A DNA stretch of 14,828 nucleotides from Deltaproteobacteria bacterium (GTDB lineage Bacteria; Desulfobacterota; Desulfobacteria; Desulfobacterales; ETH-SRB1): assembly GCA_003647525.1 (NCBI GenBank), contig QMMZ01000012.1, positions 1-14,828 of the forward strand. The letters are read 5' to 3'. The position numbers and the translations under genes are program-made. The notes under the pieces are model-generated. The model saw nothing but the letters and a program-made list of their open reading frames with translations. It did no database searches and had not been told where the DNA came from. Position 1 is the stretch's first letter. The number at the start of each line of letters is the position of its first letter. Below are positions 5,940 to 13,817 of the stretch, in pieces.

Positions 5940-6209
5940 ATGAGATCAATCAAACGCGACACACAGTTCAAAAGGGACGTTGATCGTATAATCAAACGCC
6001 ATAAAGATGCGAACAAGTTGAAAAATATTATTAAGCGCCTGGCCAATGCTGAAAAACTGCCGCCACGAAATAAAGATCATCAACTCAAAGGCACATTAAA
6101 GGACTGTCGAGAATGCCATATTGAGTCTGACTGGTTGCTCATTTATCGTATAAAAGGAAGCGAACTTTGCCTCATTCGAACAGGAACACATTTAGATTTG
6201 TTTAAGTAG
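5940..6209 (+). CDS. yafQ: YafQ family mRNA interferase toxin
   Basis: This 89-residue protein belongs to the YafQ branch of RelE-type ribosome-dependent mRNA endonucleases. The hallmark stretch RECHIESDWLLIYRI and the end LIRTGTHLDLF are present. Residues that correspond to the E. coli YafQ active site are all there: H47, H60, D64, W65, R80, H84 and F88 (E. coli H50, H63, D67, W68, R83, H87, F91). It should cut mRNA in the ribosomal A site when free of antitoxin. It starts five bases after the dinJ stop, without its own strong ribosome site, so translation is likely coupled. Length is normal and no lesion is seen. Confidence 0.9.
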   Translation: MRSIKRDTQFKRDVDRIIKRHKDANKLKNIIKRLANAEKLPPRNKDHQLKGTLKDCRECHIESDWLLIYRIKGSELCLIRTGTHLDLFK

Positions 6210-6466
6210 TGTCTGAACGAAAATCCATGCTGCATGATTTGTTGGGTTTCGTGTTGCGTTGTCCGGGCGCATTACACCTTTCAAAAAGCAGCCTGCGCAA
6301 GCCCGCGACGTAATTTTTTTATAACATGGCTGAAAAGACAACATCCGGTGAAGAAGGGAGAGGCAGAAGGCCAGGTTGTGATCAGAAGGGTAAGATAGTC
6401 TCAAGATTAAGAAATTGGATATTAATGGAGCTTCGCTTTTTGCGGGATATGGACAAGCGATTAAAA

Positions 6467-7753
6467 ATGCAGATAGACGACAAAAAAGCAATATTCGGAT
6501 GGAGCATGTATGACTGGGCCAATTCGGCCTTTGCCACTACAATTATGGCTGGCTTTTTCCCGATTTTTTTTAAGCAATACTGGAGTGCGGGTGTTGATGC
6601 CACGGTGAGTACAGCAAGATTGGGGATGGCAAATTCGATTGGCGGTATCTTTGTAGCTCTATTTGCACCAATACTTGGAGCTATTGCCGACAAGGGAACA
6701 TCAAAAAAGAAGTTTCTAATGTTCTTTGCCTATATGGGCGTGGTTATGACTTTGTCCCTGTATATGGTTTCAAAGGGCAACTGGCCAATAGCCGTTGTTT
6801 TGTATGTTTTTGCAACTGTCGGATTCTCGGGAGGAAACATTTTTTATGATTCATTATTAACCGGTGTTGCTTCAAAAAAGAAAATGGATTTTGTTTCTGC
6901 GTTGGGATTTTCGCTGGGATATCTGGGCGGAGGCCTTCTTTTTGCTTTAAATGTATGGATGACCCTCAGGCCTGAAACATTTGGATTTGCTGATGCCGGA
7001 GAAGCTGTGAAATTTTCGTTCCTTTGCGTTGGTGCCTGGTGGGCGTTTTTCTCTATACCGCTCTTTATTTTTGTGAAAGAACCTGTGAGCAGAGATGCTG
7101 TATCCGGCGTGAATATGGTGAAAGCAGGCTTTGTCCAGTTAAAAGAAACTTTTCATCAGGTCAGTCGCCTGAAGCCCATATTCATATTTCTTATGGCGTA
7201 CTGGCTTTATATGGACGGGGTGGACACAATAGTACGTATGGCAGTAGATTATGGAATTTCAATCGGCTTTGAATCAAATGATTTAATAGTTGCTTTGCTT
7301 ATCACACAATTTATCGGATTTCCTTCCGCCATAGGATTTGGTTATCTTGGGGGCAAGATAGGCGCCAGGCGTTCAATTTTTATAGCAATTGGAGTTTATC
7401 TCTTTGTTTCCATATGGGGCGCTTTTATGCAGAACAAAATTGAATTCTATATTCTTGCCATTATCATTGGTATGGTGCAGGGCGGGATACAGGCATTAAG
7501 CCGCTCTTATTATGCCAAGATAATTCCTGTGGACAAATCAGCCGAGTACTTTGGCTTCTATAATATGCTTGGAAAATTTGCAGCGGTCATCGGTCCTGTT
7601 TTCATGGGATTAATCGGCCTTATGGTCAGACATATGGGATACAGCAGTGATATCGCGTCAAGAGTCAGTATTATGTCTATTTCGCTATTCTTTATTGCAG
7701 GCGGAACTTTATTATATTTTGTAGATGAAGAAAGAAATAATGAAAAAATATAG
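6467..7753 (+). CDS. MFS transporter, UMF1 family
   Basis: This ~428-residue inner-membrane protein has about 12 hydrophobic segments and begins with the UMF1-type signature FGWSMYDWANSAFATTIMAG (residues 10-29) followed by FFPIFFKQYW. The loop after the second membrane segment carries AIADKGTSKKKFL, the MFS motif A equivalent; a similar loop GYLGGKIGARRS occurs in the second half. The substrate is not known from sequence. The gene overlaps the next by 14-29 bases and that product is an Aas-like lipid enzyme. In E. coli the MFS flippase LplT precedes Aas and moves lysophospholipids inward, so a lipid-related role is inferred. In-frame ATGs also lie at 6449, 6425 and 6326; the residues they add do not look like the family, so 6467 is preferred, though none has a strong ribosome site. 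Confidence 0.88.
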   Translation: MQIDDKKAIFGWSMYDWANSAFATTIMAGFFPIFFKQYWSAGVDATVSTARLGMANSIGGIFVALFAPILGAIADKGTSKKKFLMFFAYMGVVMTLSLYMVSKGNWPIAVVLYVFATVGFSGGNIFYDSLLTGVASKKKMDFVSALGFSLGYLGGGLLFALNVWMTLRPETFGFADAGEAVKFSFLCVGAWWAFFSIPLFIFVKEPVSRDAVSGVNMVKAGFVQLKETFHQVSRLKPIFIFLMAYWLYMDGVDTIVRMAVDYGISIGFESNDLIVALLITQFIGFPSAIGFGYLGGKIGARRSIFIAIGVYLFVSIWGAFMQNKIEFYILAIIIGMVQGGIQALSRSYYAKIIPVDKSAEYFGFYNMLGKFAAVIGPVFMGLIGLMVRHMGYSSDIASRVSIMSISLFFIAGGTLLYFVDEERNNEKI

Positions 7754-10388
7754 TCTATTGAATAAATTGCTGGGACTGTTAGCTAAAATTCTAATCAGGC
7801 TTCGTTACAGCATCAAAATAAAAGGGCTGGATGATATAAAATCAAGGGGAAAAAGCAGCATTCTCTTTTTGCCGAATCATCCTGCATTGGTAGATCCTGT
7901 CATCATAGTTTCTATTTTGCACAAAAATTTTTTCCCGCACTCACTTGCCGTTGAATTCCGGCTAACTAATCCTTTGCTTGCATGGATAAGCAAACGCTTT
8001 GGAGCAAGGTTGATCCCTGATATTCCTAGAGCAGGACGTGCTGCTTCCACAGTTATTAAAGAAGTGCTTTCGGAAAGTATTGAACATATTCGAAGCAATG
8101 GGAATTTTTTGCTCTACCCTGCGGGCCACCTCAAAAGGAGTTTCATGGAAGAAATCCGGGCAACCAGCGCAGTCAAACTAATTCTGGAACAGGTTCCAGA
8201 TGTCCGTGTGGTTCTGGTACGTCAGAATGGCTTATGGGGAAGCAGTTTTAGCTGGGCTTCAGGCAAGAATCCGGATGTTATGTTTAACCTTAAGCAGGGC
8301 CTGAAGTATCTTTTTCTTAACGGCTTATTTTTCATGCCGCGCAGGCCGGTACAAATTGAATTTGTCGAACCAAAAAACTTTCCCCGCACAGCAGACCGGA
8401 TTACCATGAACCGTTTTTTAGAGGATTTTTACAATGCCGATGCTTCCCGAAATACCTATGTCCCATATCTTTTCTATGAGAAGGGTGGTGTTAGGATATG
8501 CCCTGAGCCGGAGCATGTAAAGATCGACTGGAAGACCGATGCTGTGCCTGAAACCACACAGAAACTGGTGATTGAATTTCTGGGGCAATTTACGGGGCAG
8601 ACAGACATAAAAAAAGATCATCATCTGGCGTATGACCTTGGACTGGACAGTCTTGCCGTTGCAGAAGTAATTGCATGGCTGGAAAAGGAATTCGGGTTTT
8701 CCCAGGTTGATACTGGTTCATTGAATACTGTCTGGGATGTAATGCAGGCTGCAATGGGCAAAGGAGTGGCATCTGATAATGTGCCATTGAAACCAGCGAG
8801 TCAGAGGTGGCTTAGACAACCTTCTTCAAACACTCAGTTAACCGTAGCCGAAGGGAGTACGATAACTGAGGTTTTTTTAAACCAGGCAAAACGGAATCCT
8901 TCCAAACTTATCATTGCAGATCAGGTAAGCGGCGAAAAGACGTATCGCGATATTATTGTTGCAATTATGGTGCTTAAACCCCTGATAAAGTCTTTACCCG
9001 GCAGCCATATAGGGATTATGCTGCCTGCATCGGCAGGAGCTACAACAGTTTATCTGGCTACCCTTTTTGCCGGCAAGATACCGGTTATGGTGAACTGGAC
9101 GGTCGGCCCTCGCAATATGGTACATTCACTTAATCTTATTGGTGTAAATAATGTATTGACCGCTAATGTACTGGTTAACAGGCTTTCAATGCAGGGAATA
9201 AACCTGGAGCAATTGAGCGATCGCTTTATATTTCTTGAAGATCTTCGCAAAAAAATTTCGTATAAATCCAAAATATCAGCCTGTTTAAGGAGCAGGCTAA
9301 CCTGGTCGTCGTTAAAACATCCTAAAATGAATGATATCGCTGTAATATTGTTTACCAGCGGTTCAGAAGGCCTGCCTAAAGCTGTACCTCTTTCGCATAG
9401 TAATATAATGACAAATATTAGAGATATCCCTTCAATGGCAACAGCTTGGGAGAAGGATGTTTTGGTTGGCATCCTGCCTCCATTCCATTCATTCGGCATT
9501 ACAGCAACAATTGTACTTCCGTTATCTATGGGTATTCGTACAGTATATAATCCAAATCCTACCGAGGCATTGACTATTGCACGTTTAATAGAAGAATACA
9601 GGGTATCGCTAATGGTCGGCACTCCCACATTTTTAAATGGCATCGTGAAAGCATCGAGCAGTAAACAGCTTCAAACATTACGCCTTGTCATCAGTGGTGC
9701 TGAGAAATGTCCGGCAGCAGTTTACAAGTCTATAAATGAACACTGCCCGAATATAAAACTTCTCGAAGGCTACGGTGTAACTGAATGTTCGCCAATTGTA
9801 TCTTTCAACATGGAAAATTCGCCAAAACCATATACGATCGGCAGGGTAATGCCATCGCTTGAATATATAATTATTAGTGTTGATACCGGTAAAGAAGTCG
9901 GCAGGAACAGAGCTGGGATGCTTCTGGTGCGCGGACCAAGCGTATTCAGCGGTTACCTGAACTATGACGGAGAATCTCCCTTTGTTGAACATAAAGGCAA
10001 AGAATGGTACAAAACCGGCGACCTTATATCCGAAGATGCTGAGGGAGTTTTAACCTTTTGCGGGCGATTGAAACGCTTTGTTAAGCTGGGAGGTGAAATG
10101 ATCTCACTGCCCGCTATAGAAGAGGTCTTAGTGCCACACTTTGCAGGTGATGACGAAGAGGGCCCTGTAATCGCAGTTGAGGCAACACCCAGCGAGGAAA
10201 ATCCCGAGCTGATATTATTTACGGTCAAGGATACAGATCGGGTATCGGTAAATTCCTGTCTTCGCGATGCCGGTCTCAGTGCTCTCCACAATATCAGGCA
10301 TGTGATAAAATTGGATGAAATACCGGTTCTGGGGACAGGTAAAACCAATTATCTGGAGCTCAAGAAACATTTAGAGGCATTGGTTTAA
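7740..10388 (+). CDS. aas: Trifunctional Aas-like protein: PlsC acyltransferase - acyl carrier protein - acyl-ACP synthetase
   Basis: About 882 residues in three parts. Residues ~1-230 are a PlsC/LPLAT acyltransferase with catalytic NHPALVD (N46, H47, D52) and a YPAG block (126-129) in place of the usual FPEG. Residues ~265-340 form an acyl carrier protein with the phosphopantetheine serine in DLGLDSLAVAEVI (S304). Residues ~375-882 are an AMP-forming ligase: TSGSEGLPK (539-547), GYGVTE (677-682), YKTGDL, GRLKR (775-779) and the C-terminal lysine in GTGKTNYLEL (K868). E. coli Aas (719 residues) has only the first and last parts. The enzyme likely activates a fatty acid, loads it on its own ACP and transfers it to a lysophospholipid at the membrane. 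ATG 7740 has a GAAGAAAG sequence before it; an in-frame ATG at 7725 is possible. It overlaps the transporter gene, indicating one operon. Confidence 0.9.
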   Translation: MKKYSLLNKLLGLLAKILIRLRYSIKIKGLDDIKSRGKSSILFLPNHPALVDPVIIVSILHKNFFPHSLAVEFRLTNPLLAWISKRFGARLIPDIPRAGRAASTVIKEVLSESIEHIRSNGNFLLYPAGHLKRSFMEEIRATSAVKLILEQVPDVRVVLVRQNGLWGSSFSWASGKNPDVMFNLKQGLKYLFLNGLFFMPRRPVQIEFVEPKNFPRTADRITMNRFLEDFYNADASRNTYVPYLFYEKGGVRICPEPEHVKIDWKTDAVPETTQKLVIEFLGQFTGQTDIKKDHHLAYDLGLDSLAVAEVIAWLEKEFGFSQVDTGSLNTVWDVMQAAMGKGVASDNVPLKPASQRWLRQPSSNTQLTVAEGSTITEVFLNQAKRNPSKLIIADQVSGEKTYRDIIVAIMVLKPLIKSLPGSHIGIMLPASAGATTVYLATLFAGKIPVMVNWTVGPRNMVHSLNLIGVNNVLTANVLVNRLSMQGINLEQLSDRFIFLEDLRKKISYKSKISACLRSRLTWSSLKHPKMNDIAVILFTSGSEGLPKAVPLSHSNIMTNIRDIPSMATAWEKDVLVGILPPFHSFGITATIVLPLSMGIRTVYNPNPTEALTIARLIEEYRVSLMVGTPTFLNGIVKASSSKQLQTLRLVISGAEKCPAAVYKSINEHCPNIKLLEGYGVTECSPIVSFNMENSPKPYTIGRVMPSLEYIIISVDTGKEVGRNRAGMLLVRGPSVFSGYLNYDGESPFVEHKGKEWYKTGDLISEDAEGVLTFCGRLKRFVKLGGEMISLPAIEEVLVPHFAGDDEEGPVIAVEATPSEENPELILFTVKDTDRVSVNSCLRDAGLSALHNIRHVIKLDEIPVLGTGKTNYLELKKHLEALV

Positions 10389-10405
10389 ATTGGTTTTTTG
10401 GTAAT

Positions 10406-10437
10406 AGTTCACCACGGATTTTCACGGAATTACACTG
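10406..10437 (+). repeat. CACGGA inverted repeat, left arm
   Basis: AGTTCACCACGGA (10406-10418) is a perfect inverted copy of 10625-10637, and the next bases (ttcacggaattacactg) match the rest of the right arm imperfectly. The arms enclose about 170 bases of GxxExxY coding remnant. The style resembles the CACGAAGG array beside the other GxxExxY remnant at 1605. Confidence 0.7.
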
Positions 10438-10611
10438 AACTATCAATAGATCCATTCTCAAGCGAGTTGTTTTGAAATAATTGATCAATTGGGTTTTGTT
10501 CTGATTTGTTATCTTTTTTATGGCCTTGTTTTCTACCAGGAGATCGACTTGTAATCTACGTTCAAATTTAATATTCTTATTTTTATACTCATTGTTTACA
10601 ATTTTCAGTGA
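10425..10611 (-). pseudogene. GxxExxY family protein remnant
   Basis: The minus strand has an open frame reading IVNNEYKNKNIKFERRLQVD then LLVENKAIKKITNQNKTQ and LINYFKTTRLRMDLLI. This matches the second half of GxxExxY proteins, where YKN..I..ERR.QVDLLVENKAI is followed by TQLINYFKTTRLRMGLLI. The conserved ELKAVE region between them is shortened (KAIKKITNQNK), and the N-terminal GxxExxY half and a start codon are missing. The frame runs through the left CACGGA arm into the end of aas. It is a dead fragment lying against the direction of its neighbours, with the inverted-repeat arms as its limits. Confidence 0.7.
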
Positions 10612-10637
10612 AACTCCGTGTCGTTCCGTGGTGAACT
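10606..10637 (-). repeat. CACGGA inverted repeat, right arm
   Basis: The minus strand reads AGTTCACCACGGAACGACAC then GGAGTTTCACTG, the partner of 10406-10437. The outermost 13 bases are identical. Confidence 0.7.
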
Positions 10638-10661
10638 TTTACAATTAGTGAAAGGTTAATA

Positions 10662-10691
10662 TTGACACTTATGGATTAGTTTAGATATAAA
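10662..10691 (+). promoter_or_regulatory. Sigma-70-type promoter of ppsA
   Basis: A perfect TTGACA (10662-10667) and TATAAA (10686-10691) are 18 bases apart, giving an expected transcription start near 10698 and a leader of about 75 bases before the ppsA ATG at 10772. It lies just outside the inverted repeat. Confidence 0.65.
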
Positions 10692-10771
10692 TAAATATTA
10701 TTATTAGTTGATCAGTATCGTCATTTTTTTATATTAATAAATTAACCCTAAAAGCTGATTAGGAGACAAAA

Positions 10772-13228
10772 ATGGCAGATAAACATGATAAAGCATTTAT
10801 TCTTTGGTTTGATGATATTTTAATCGGGGATGTTGCTCTGATTGGCGGCAAGAATGCCTCTCTGGGCGAGATGTATCAGAAACTTACCTCTAAAGGCGTT
10901 GCTGTTCCTCATGGTTTCGCCATCACAGCTTATGCTTACAGGTATTTGATTAAAACCGCGGGAATTGAAAATGATGTAATAGAGGCCCTGGCTGGGCTTG
11001 ATACCCATGACATGAAAAATCTTCAGGAACGCGGCAAGAAGGTCAGAGACATTATCAGAAATGCCGAGTTTCCCGATGACCTGAGGCAGGCCATTATTGA
11101 GGCCTATAAAAAAATGGAAGAGGAATATGGTCCAGATGTGGATGTGGCAGTCCGGTCGTCTGCTACAGCGGAGGATTTGCCGGATGCCTCTTTTGCGGGT
11201 CAACAGGAAACTTTTCTTAATATCAGAGGAACAGATGCTCTTATTGAAAACTGCCGGAAATGTTTTGCAAGCCTGTTTACCAACCGCGCAATTTCCTATC
11301 GCCACGACAAGGGATTTGGACAATTTGATGTTTACCTTTCCATTGCCGTTCAGAAAATGGTTCGCAGTGATGCGGCCTCATCCGGCGTTATTTTTTCAAT
11401 TGACACAGAGAGCGGTTTTAAGGATGCGATTTTTATCACAGGTTCCTGGGGCCTTGGCGAAAACGTAGTGCTTGGCGTTGTTAATCCCGATGAATATTAC
11501 GTCTTCAAGCCAACCCTTAAAGAAGGAAAGCGGCCGATTGTTGGCAAAAGGGTGGGAAGTAAAGAAGTTAAAATGATTTATAATTCAGATCTTCATGACA
11601 AAAAAACAGTCAAAAATATAGATACCACTCCTGAGGAGCGCGGAAGATATATATTAAGTGATGACGAAATTATCCAACTGGCCAAGTGGACCTGTATTAT
11701 CGAAGAGCATTATCAAAAGCCAATGGATATTGAATGGGCCAAGGACGGTGATGGCGTTAACGCGGGAACGGGCAAACTTTATATTCTACAGGCAAGGCCG
11801 GAAACCGTGCATTCACAAAGTTCATCAAAAAGAGTTCTTAAAACTTACGTACTGAAGGAAAAGGGCAAAGTCATTGCATCAGGACAGGCTGTTGGGACTA
11901 TGATAGGTCAGGGCGCAGCGCATATAATTGAGGATTCAGCCCATATTCACGAGTTCAAAAAAGGTGAAGTCCTGGTTACCGATATGACTGATCCTGACTG
12001 GGAACCAATCATGAAAATAGCAAGCGCCATAGTTACCAACCGTGGCGGAAGAACCTGCCATGCTGCAATAGTTTCACGTGAACTGGGAATTCCATGTCTA
12101 ATCGGCACCGTAAATGGTTCTGAAGTAATAAAAAACGGAAACGAGATAACTGTTTCATGTGCTGAAGGTGAAACCGGTAATATATATGAGGGACTTTTGA
12201 AGTTTGAAATAGATAGACTGGATCTTGACACATTGCCTCCCACAAAGACAGATATAATGATGAATGTTGGTATTCCAGAGAGGGCCTTTACTGAGTGTCA
12301 GATACCCAATGATGGTGTAGGCCTGGCCAGGGAAGAATTTATTATTAATTCTCATATTGGTATTCATCCCCTGGCTCTTTATTATTTCGACGATCTAAAA
12401 GCAAAAGCTAAATCTGATGAAAAGATCGCAGAAATTGTAACAGAAATTGAAGCTCTTACCACTGCTTACCCGGATGACAAGAAACAGTTCTTTATTGATA
12501 AACTGGCCGAAGGCGTTGGTCGTATTGGCGCTGGTTTTTATCCCAAGGATGTGATTGTACGATTATCAGATTTTAAGACTAATGAATATGCAAATCTGGT
12601 AGGCGGTACTTTGTACGAGCCGCATGAAAGCAATCCCATGATTGGCTGGCGTGGGGCCTCACGTTATTATGATGAGAAATATAAACCAGCCTTTGAGCTT
12701 GAATGTAAAGCCTTGCTCAAGGCCAGAAATGATATGGGGCTTACCAATATCAAACTGATGGTTCCTTTCTGCCGGACTCCTGAGGAAGGCCGTAAAGTAA
12801 TAGGGGTTATGAATGAATTCGGGCTTGTCCAGGGTGAAAACGAGCTGGAAGTATATGTAATGTGCGAAATCCCAAGTAACGTAATTTCAGCCGAGGCTTT
12901 TAGCGATGTCTTTGACGGTTTTTCCATTGGTTCCAATGACTTGACACAGTTAACTCTAGGCCTGGACCGGGATTCAGATCTTGTGGCTCACATTTTTGAT
13001 GAACGAAACCAAGCGGTTAAAGACATGGTACGTATGGTTATCGATGTGGCCAAACGCCGCGGGAGGAAAATTGGTATTTGCGGCCAGGCTCCCAGTGATT
13101 TTCCTGAATTTGCCACTTTTCTTGTAGAGTGCGGAATCGATTCCATGAGCCTGATTCCGGATACAGTTATAAAGACAAGGTTAGCGGTAGCTGAAAAAGA
13201 AAGAGAGCTTGGCATTAAAGCCGATTAA
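10772..13228 (+). CDS. ppsA: Phosphoenolpyruvate synthase (pyruvate, water dikinase)
   Basis: This cytoplasmic enzyme makes PEP, AMP and phosphate from pyruvate, ATP and water and feeds gluconeogenesis from acetate or pyruvate. The 818-residue protein has the three family domains. The N-terminal ATP-grasp part has GGKNASLGEM (25-34), VAVRSSATAEDLPDASFAGQ (125-144) and LYILQARPET. The central swivelling domain has the phosphocarrier histidine in TNRGGRTCHAAIVSRELGIP (H430). The C-terminal pyruvate-binding barrel has VGLAREEF, PHESNPMIGWRGASR, FSIGSNDLTQLTLGLDRDS (717-735) and GICGQAPSD with C770. E. coli PpsA is 792 residues; this length is normal for the wider family. All key residues appear intact. 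The start has AGGAG eight bases upstream. A SixA-like phosphatase gene follows after 34 bases, probably in the same transcript. Confidence 0.95.
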   Translation: MADKHDKAFILWFDDILIGDVALIGGKNASLGEMYQKLTSKGVAVPHGFAITAYAYRYLIKTAGIENDVIEALAGLDTHDMKNLQERGKKVRDIIRNAEFPDDLRQAIIEAYKKMEEEYGPDVDVAVRSSATAEDLPDASFAGQQETFLNIRGTDALIENCRKCFASLFTNRAISYRHDKGFGQFDVYLSIAVQKMVRSDAASSGVIFSIDTESGFKDAIFITGSWGLGENVVLGVVNPDEYYVFKPTLKEGKRPIVGKRVGSKEVKMIYNSDLHDKKTVKNIDTTPEERGRYILSDDEIIQLAKWTCIIEEHYQKPMDIEWAKDGDGVNAGTGKLYILQARPETVHSQSSSKRVLKTYVLKEKGKVIASGQAVGTMIGQGAAHIIEDSAHIHEFKKGEVLVTDMTDPDWEPIMKIASAIVTNRGGRTCHAAIVSRELGIPCLIGTVNGSEVIKNGNEITVSCAEGETGNIYEGLLKFEIDRLDLDTLPPTKTDIMMNVGIPERAFTECQIPNDGVGLAREEFIINSHIGIHPLALYYFDDLKAKAKSDEKIAEIVTEIEALTTAYPDDKKQFFIDKLAEGVGRIGAGFYPKDVIVRLSDFKTNEYANLVGGTLYEPHESNPMIGWRGASRYYDEKYKPAFELECKALLKARNDMGLTNIKLMVPFCRTPEEGRKVIGVMNEFGLVQGENELEVYVMCEIPSNVISAEAFSDVFDGFSIGSNDLTQLTLGLDRDSDLVAHIFDERNQAVKDMVRMVIDVAKRRGRKIGICGQAPSDFPEFATFLVECGIDSMSLIPDTVIKTRLAVAEKERELGIKAD

Positions 13229-13262
13229 GCGAAATTTTATAACTTATTGATAGGAGAACATC

Positions 13263-13727
13263 ATGGCACTTTTGCTTGTTCGGCATGGCAAGAGCTTGCC
13301 CTGGGACAAAGACCCTGCCAAGGGTCTTTCTGAAGAAGGAATTTCAGAAGTTGAGCATATTGCGGGGGTTGCAAAAAAATATGGGGTTAATGTTTCCCGT
13401 ATCATGCATAGCGAGAAAAAGAGAGCGCTCCAGACCGCAGAAATATTTGCATCAGCCCTGAAACCGGACGGCGGCATCCAGGAAATTAAGGGGATTAATC
13501 CTCTGGATGATGTGGCTGCTTTTGCCGATAAAATTGAAATCAGCGACAATTTAATGCTTGTCGGCCATTTACCCTTTATGCAAAGGCTGACTTCATACCT
13601 GATAACCGGATCCATCGAACAACCTGTGTTCAAGTTCCAGAATGGCGGCATACTGTGTATGGATAAAAATTTGGAAGCCGCCCAGACATGGTTTATAAAA
13701 TGGGCACTTATGCCACATCTCAGATAA
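13263..13727 (+). CDS. sixA: SixA-like phosphohistidine phosphatase (histidine phosphatase superfamily)
   Basis: This 154-residue protein starts with the RHG motif, MALLLVRHGKSLPWDKDPAK (R7, H8, G9), where H8 is the residue that takes the phosphate. MHSEKKRALQTAEIF supplies the second arginine (R54) and LMLVGHLPFM the second histidine (H102). The short length, the L-S-E-E-G motif after the RHG and the absence of an inserted lid match SixA rather than phosphoglycerate mutase. SixA in E. coli removes phosphate from phosphohistidine in proteins of phosphorelay or PTS type. Here it follows ppsA, whose enzyme works through a phosphohistidine, so PpsA is a reasonable candidate substrate (inference). 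A GATAGGAGA ribosome site precedes the ATG. Confidence 0.87.
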   Translation: MALLLVRHGKSLPWDKDPAKGLSEEGISEVEHIAGVAKKYGVNVSRIMHSEKKRALQTAEIFASALKPDGGIQEIKGINPLDDVAAFADKIEISDNLMLVGHLPFMQRLTSYLITGSIEQPVFKFQNGGILCMDKNLEAAQTWFIKWALMPHLR

Positions 13728-13728
13728 T

Positions 13729-13798
13729 TAATTTCACTGCGTTATCAGTCGTTGACGTATAACTAATACGCCTTCCTCCTTCTATCCTTGTGAAATTA
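13729..13798. repeat. Small inverted-repeat element between sixA and the last gene
   Basis: TAATTTCAC (13729-13737) and GTGAAATTA (13790-13798) are perfect inverted copies. The inside (gcgttatcagtcgttgacgt...taatacgccttcctccttct) has partial inner symmetry (GCGTTA against TAATACGC). There is no T-run, so it is not a standard terminator; it may be a REP-like or mobile palindromic unit. Confidence 0.4.
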
Positions 13799-13817
13799 TT
13801 TATCTGAAAGTCTATAC

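Larger units (their letters stand above)
10389..10771. other. Intergenic region between aas and ppsA
   Basis: It contains an inverted-repeat pair, a minus-strand GxxExxY remnant and the ppsA promoter, each listed separately. No convincing terminator hairpin followed by a T-run is seen after the aas stop codon. Confidence 0.5.

Noticed and set aside
6297..6320. GC-rich stem followed by seven T as a terminator of dinJ/yafQ
   Set aside because: The stem (GCG/CGC) is only three to four pairs and separated from the T-run.
6326..6466. N-terminal extension of the MFS transporter from ATG 6326
   Set aside because: The added 47 residues are Arg/Lys/Glu-rich and unlike UMF1 proteins, which begin just before the DWANSAF motif.
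9050..9643. 197-codon minus-strand ORF inside aas
   Set aside because: It is antisense to the well-defined AMP-ligase domain and shows no protein-family pattern.
10820..11323. 167-codon minus-strand ORF inside ppsA
   Set aside because: It is a shadow of the ATP-grasp coding sequence.
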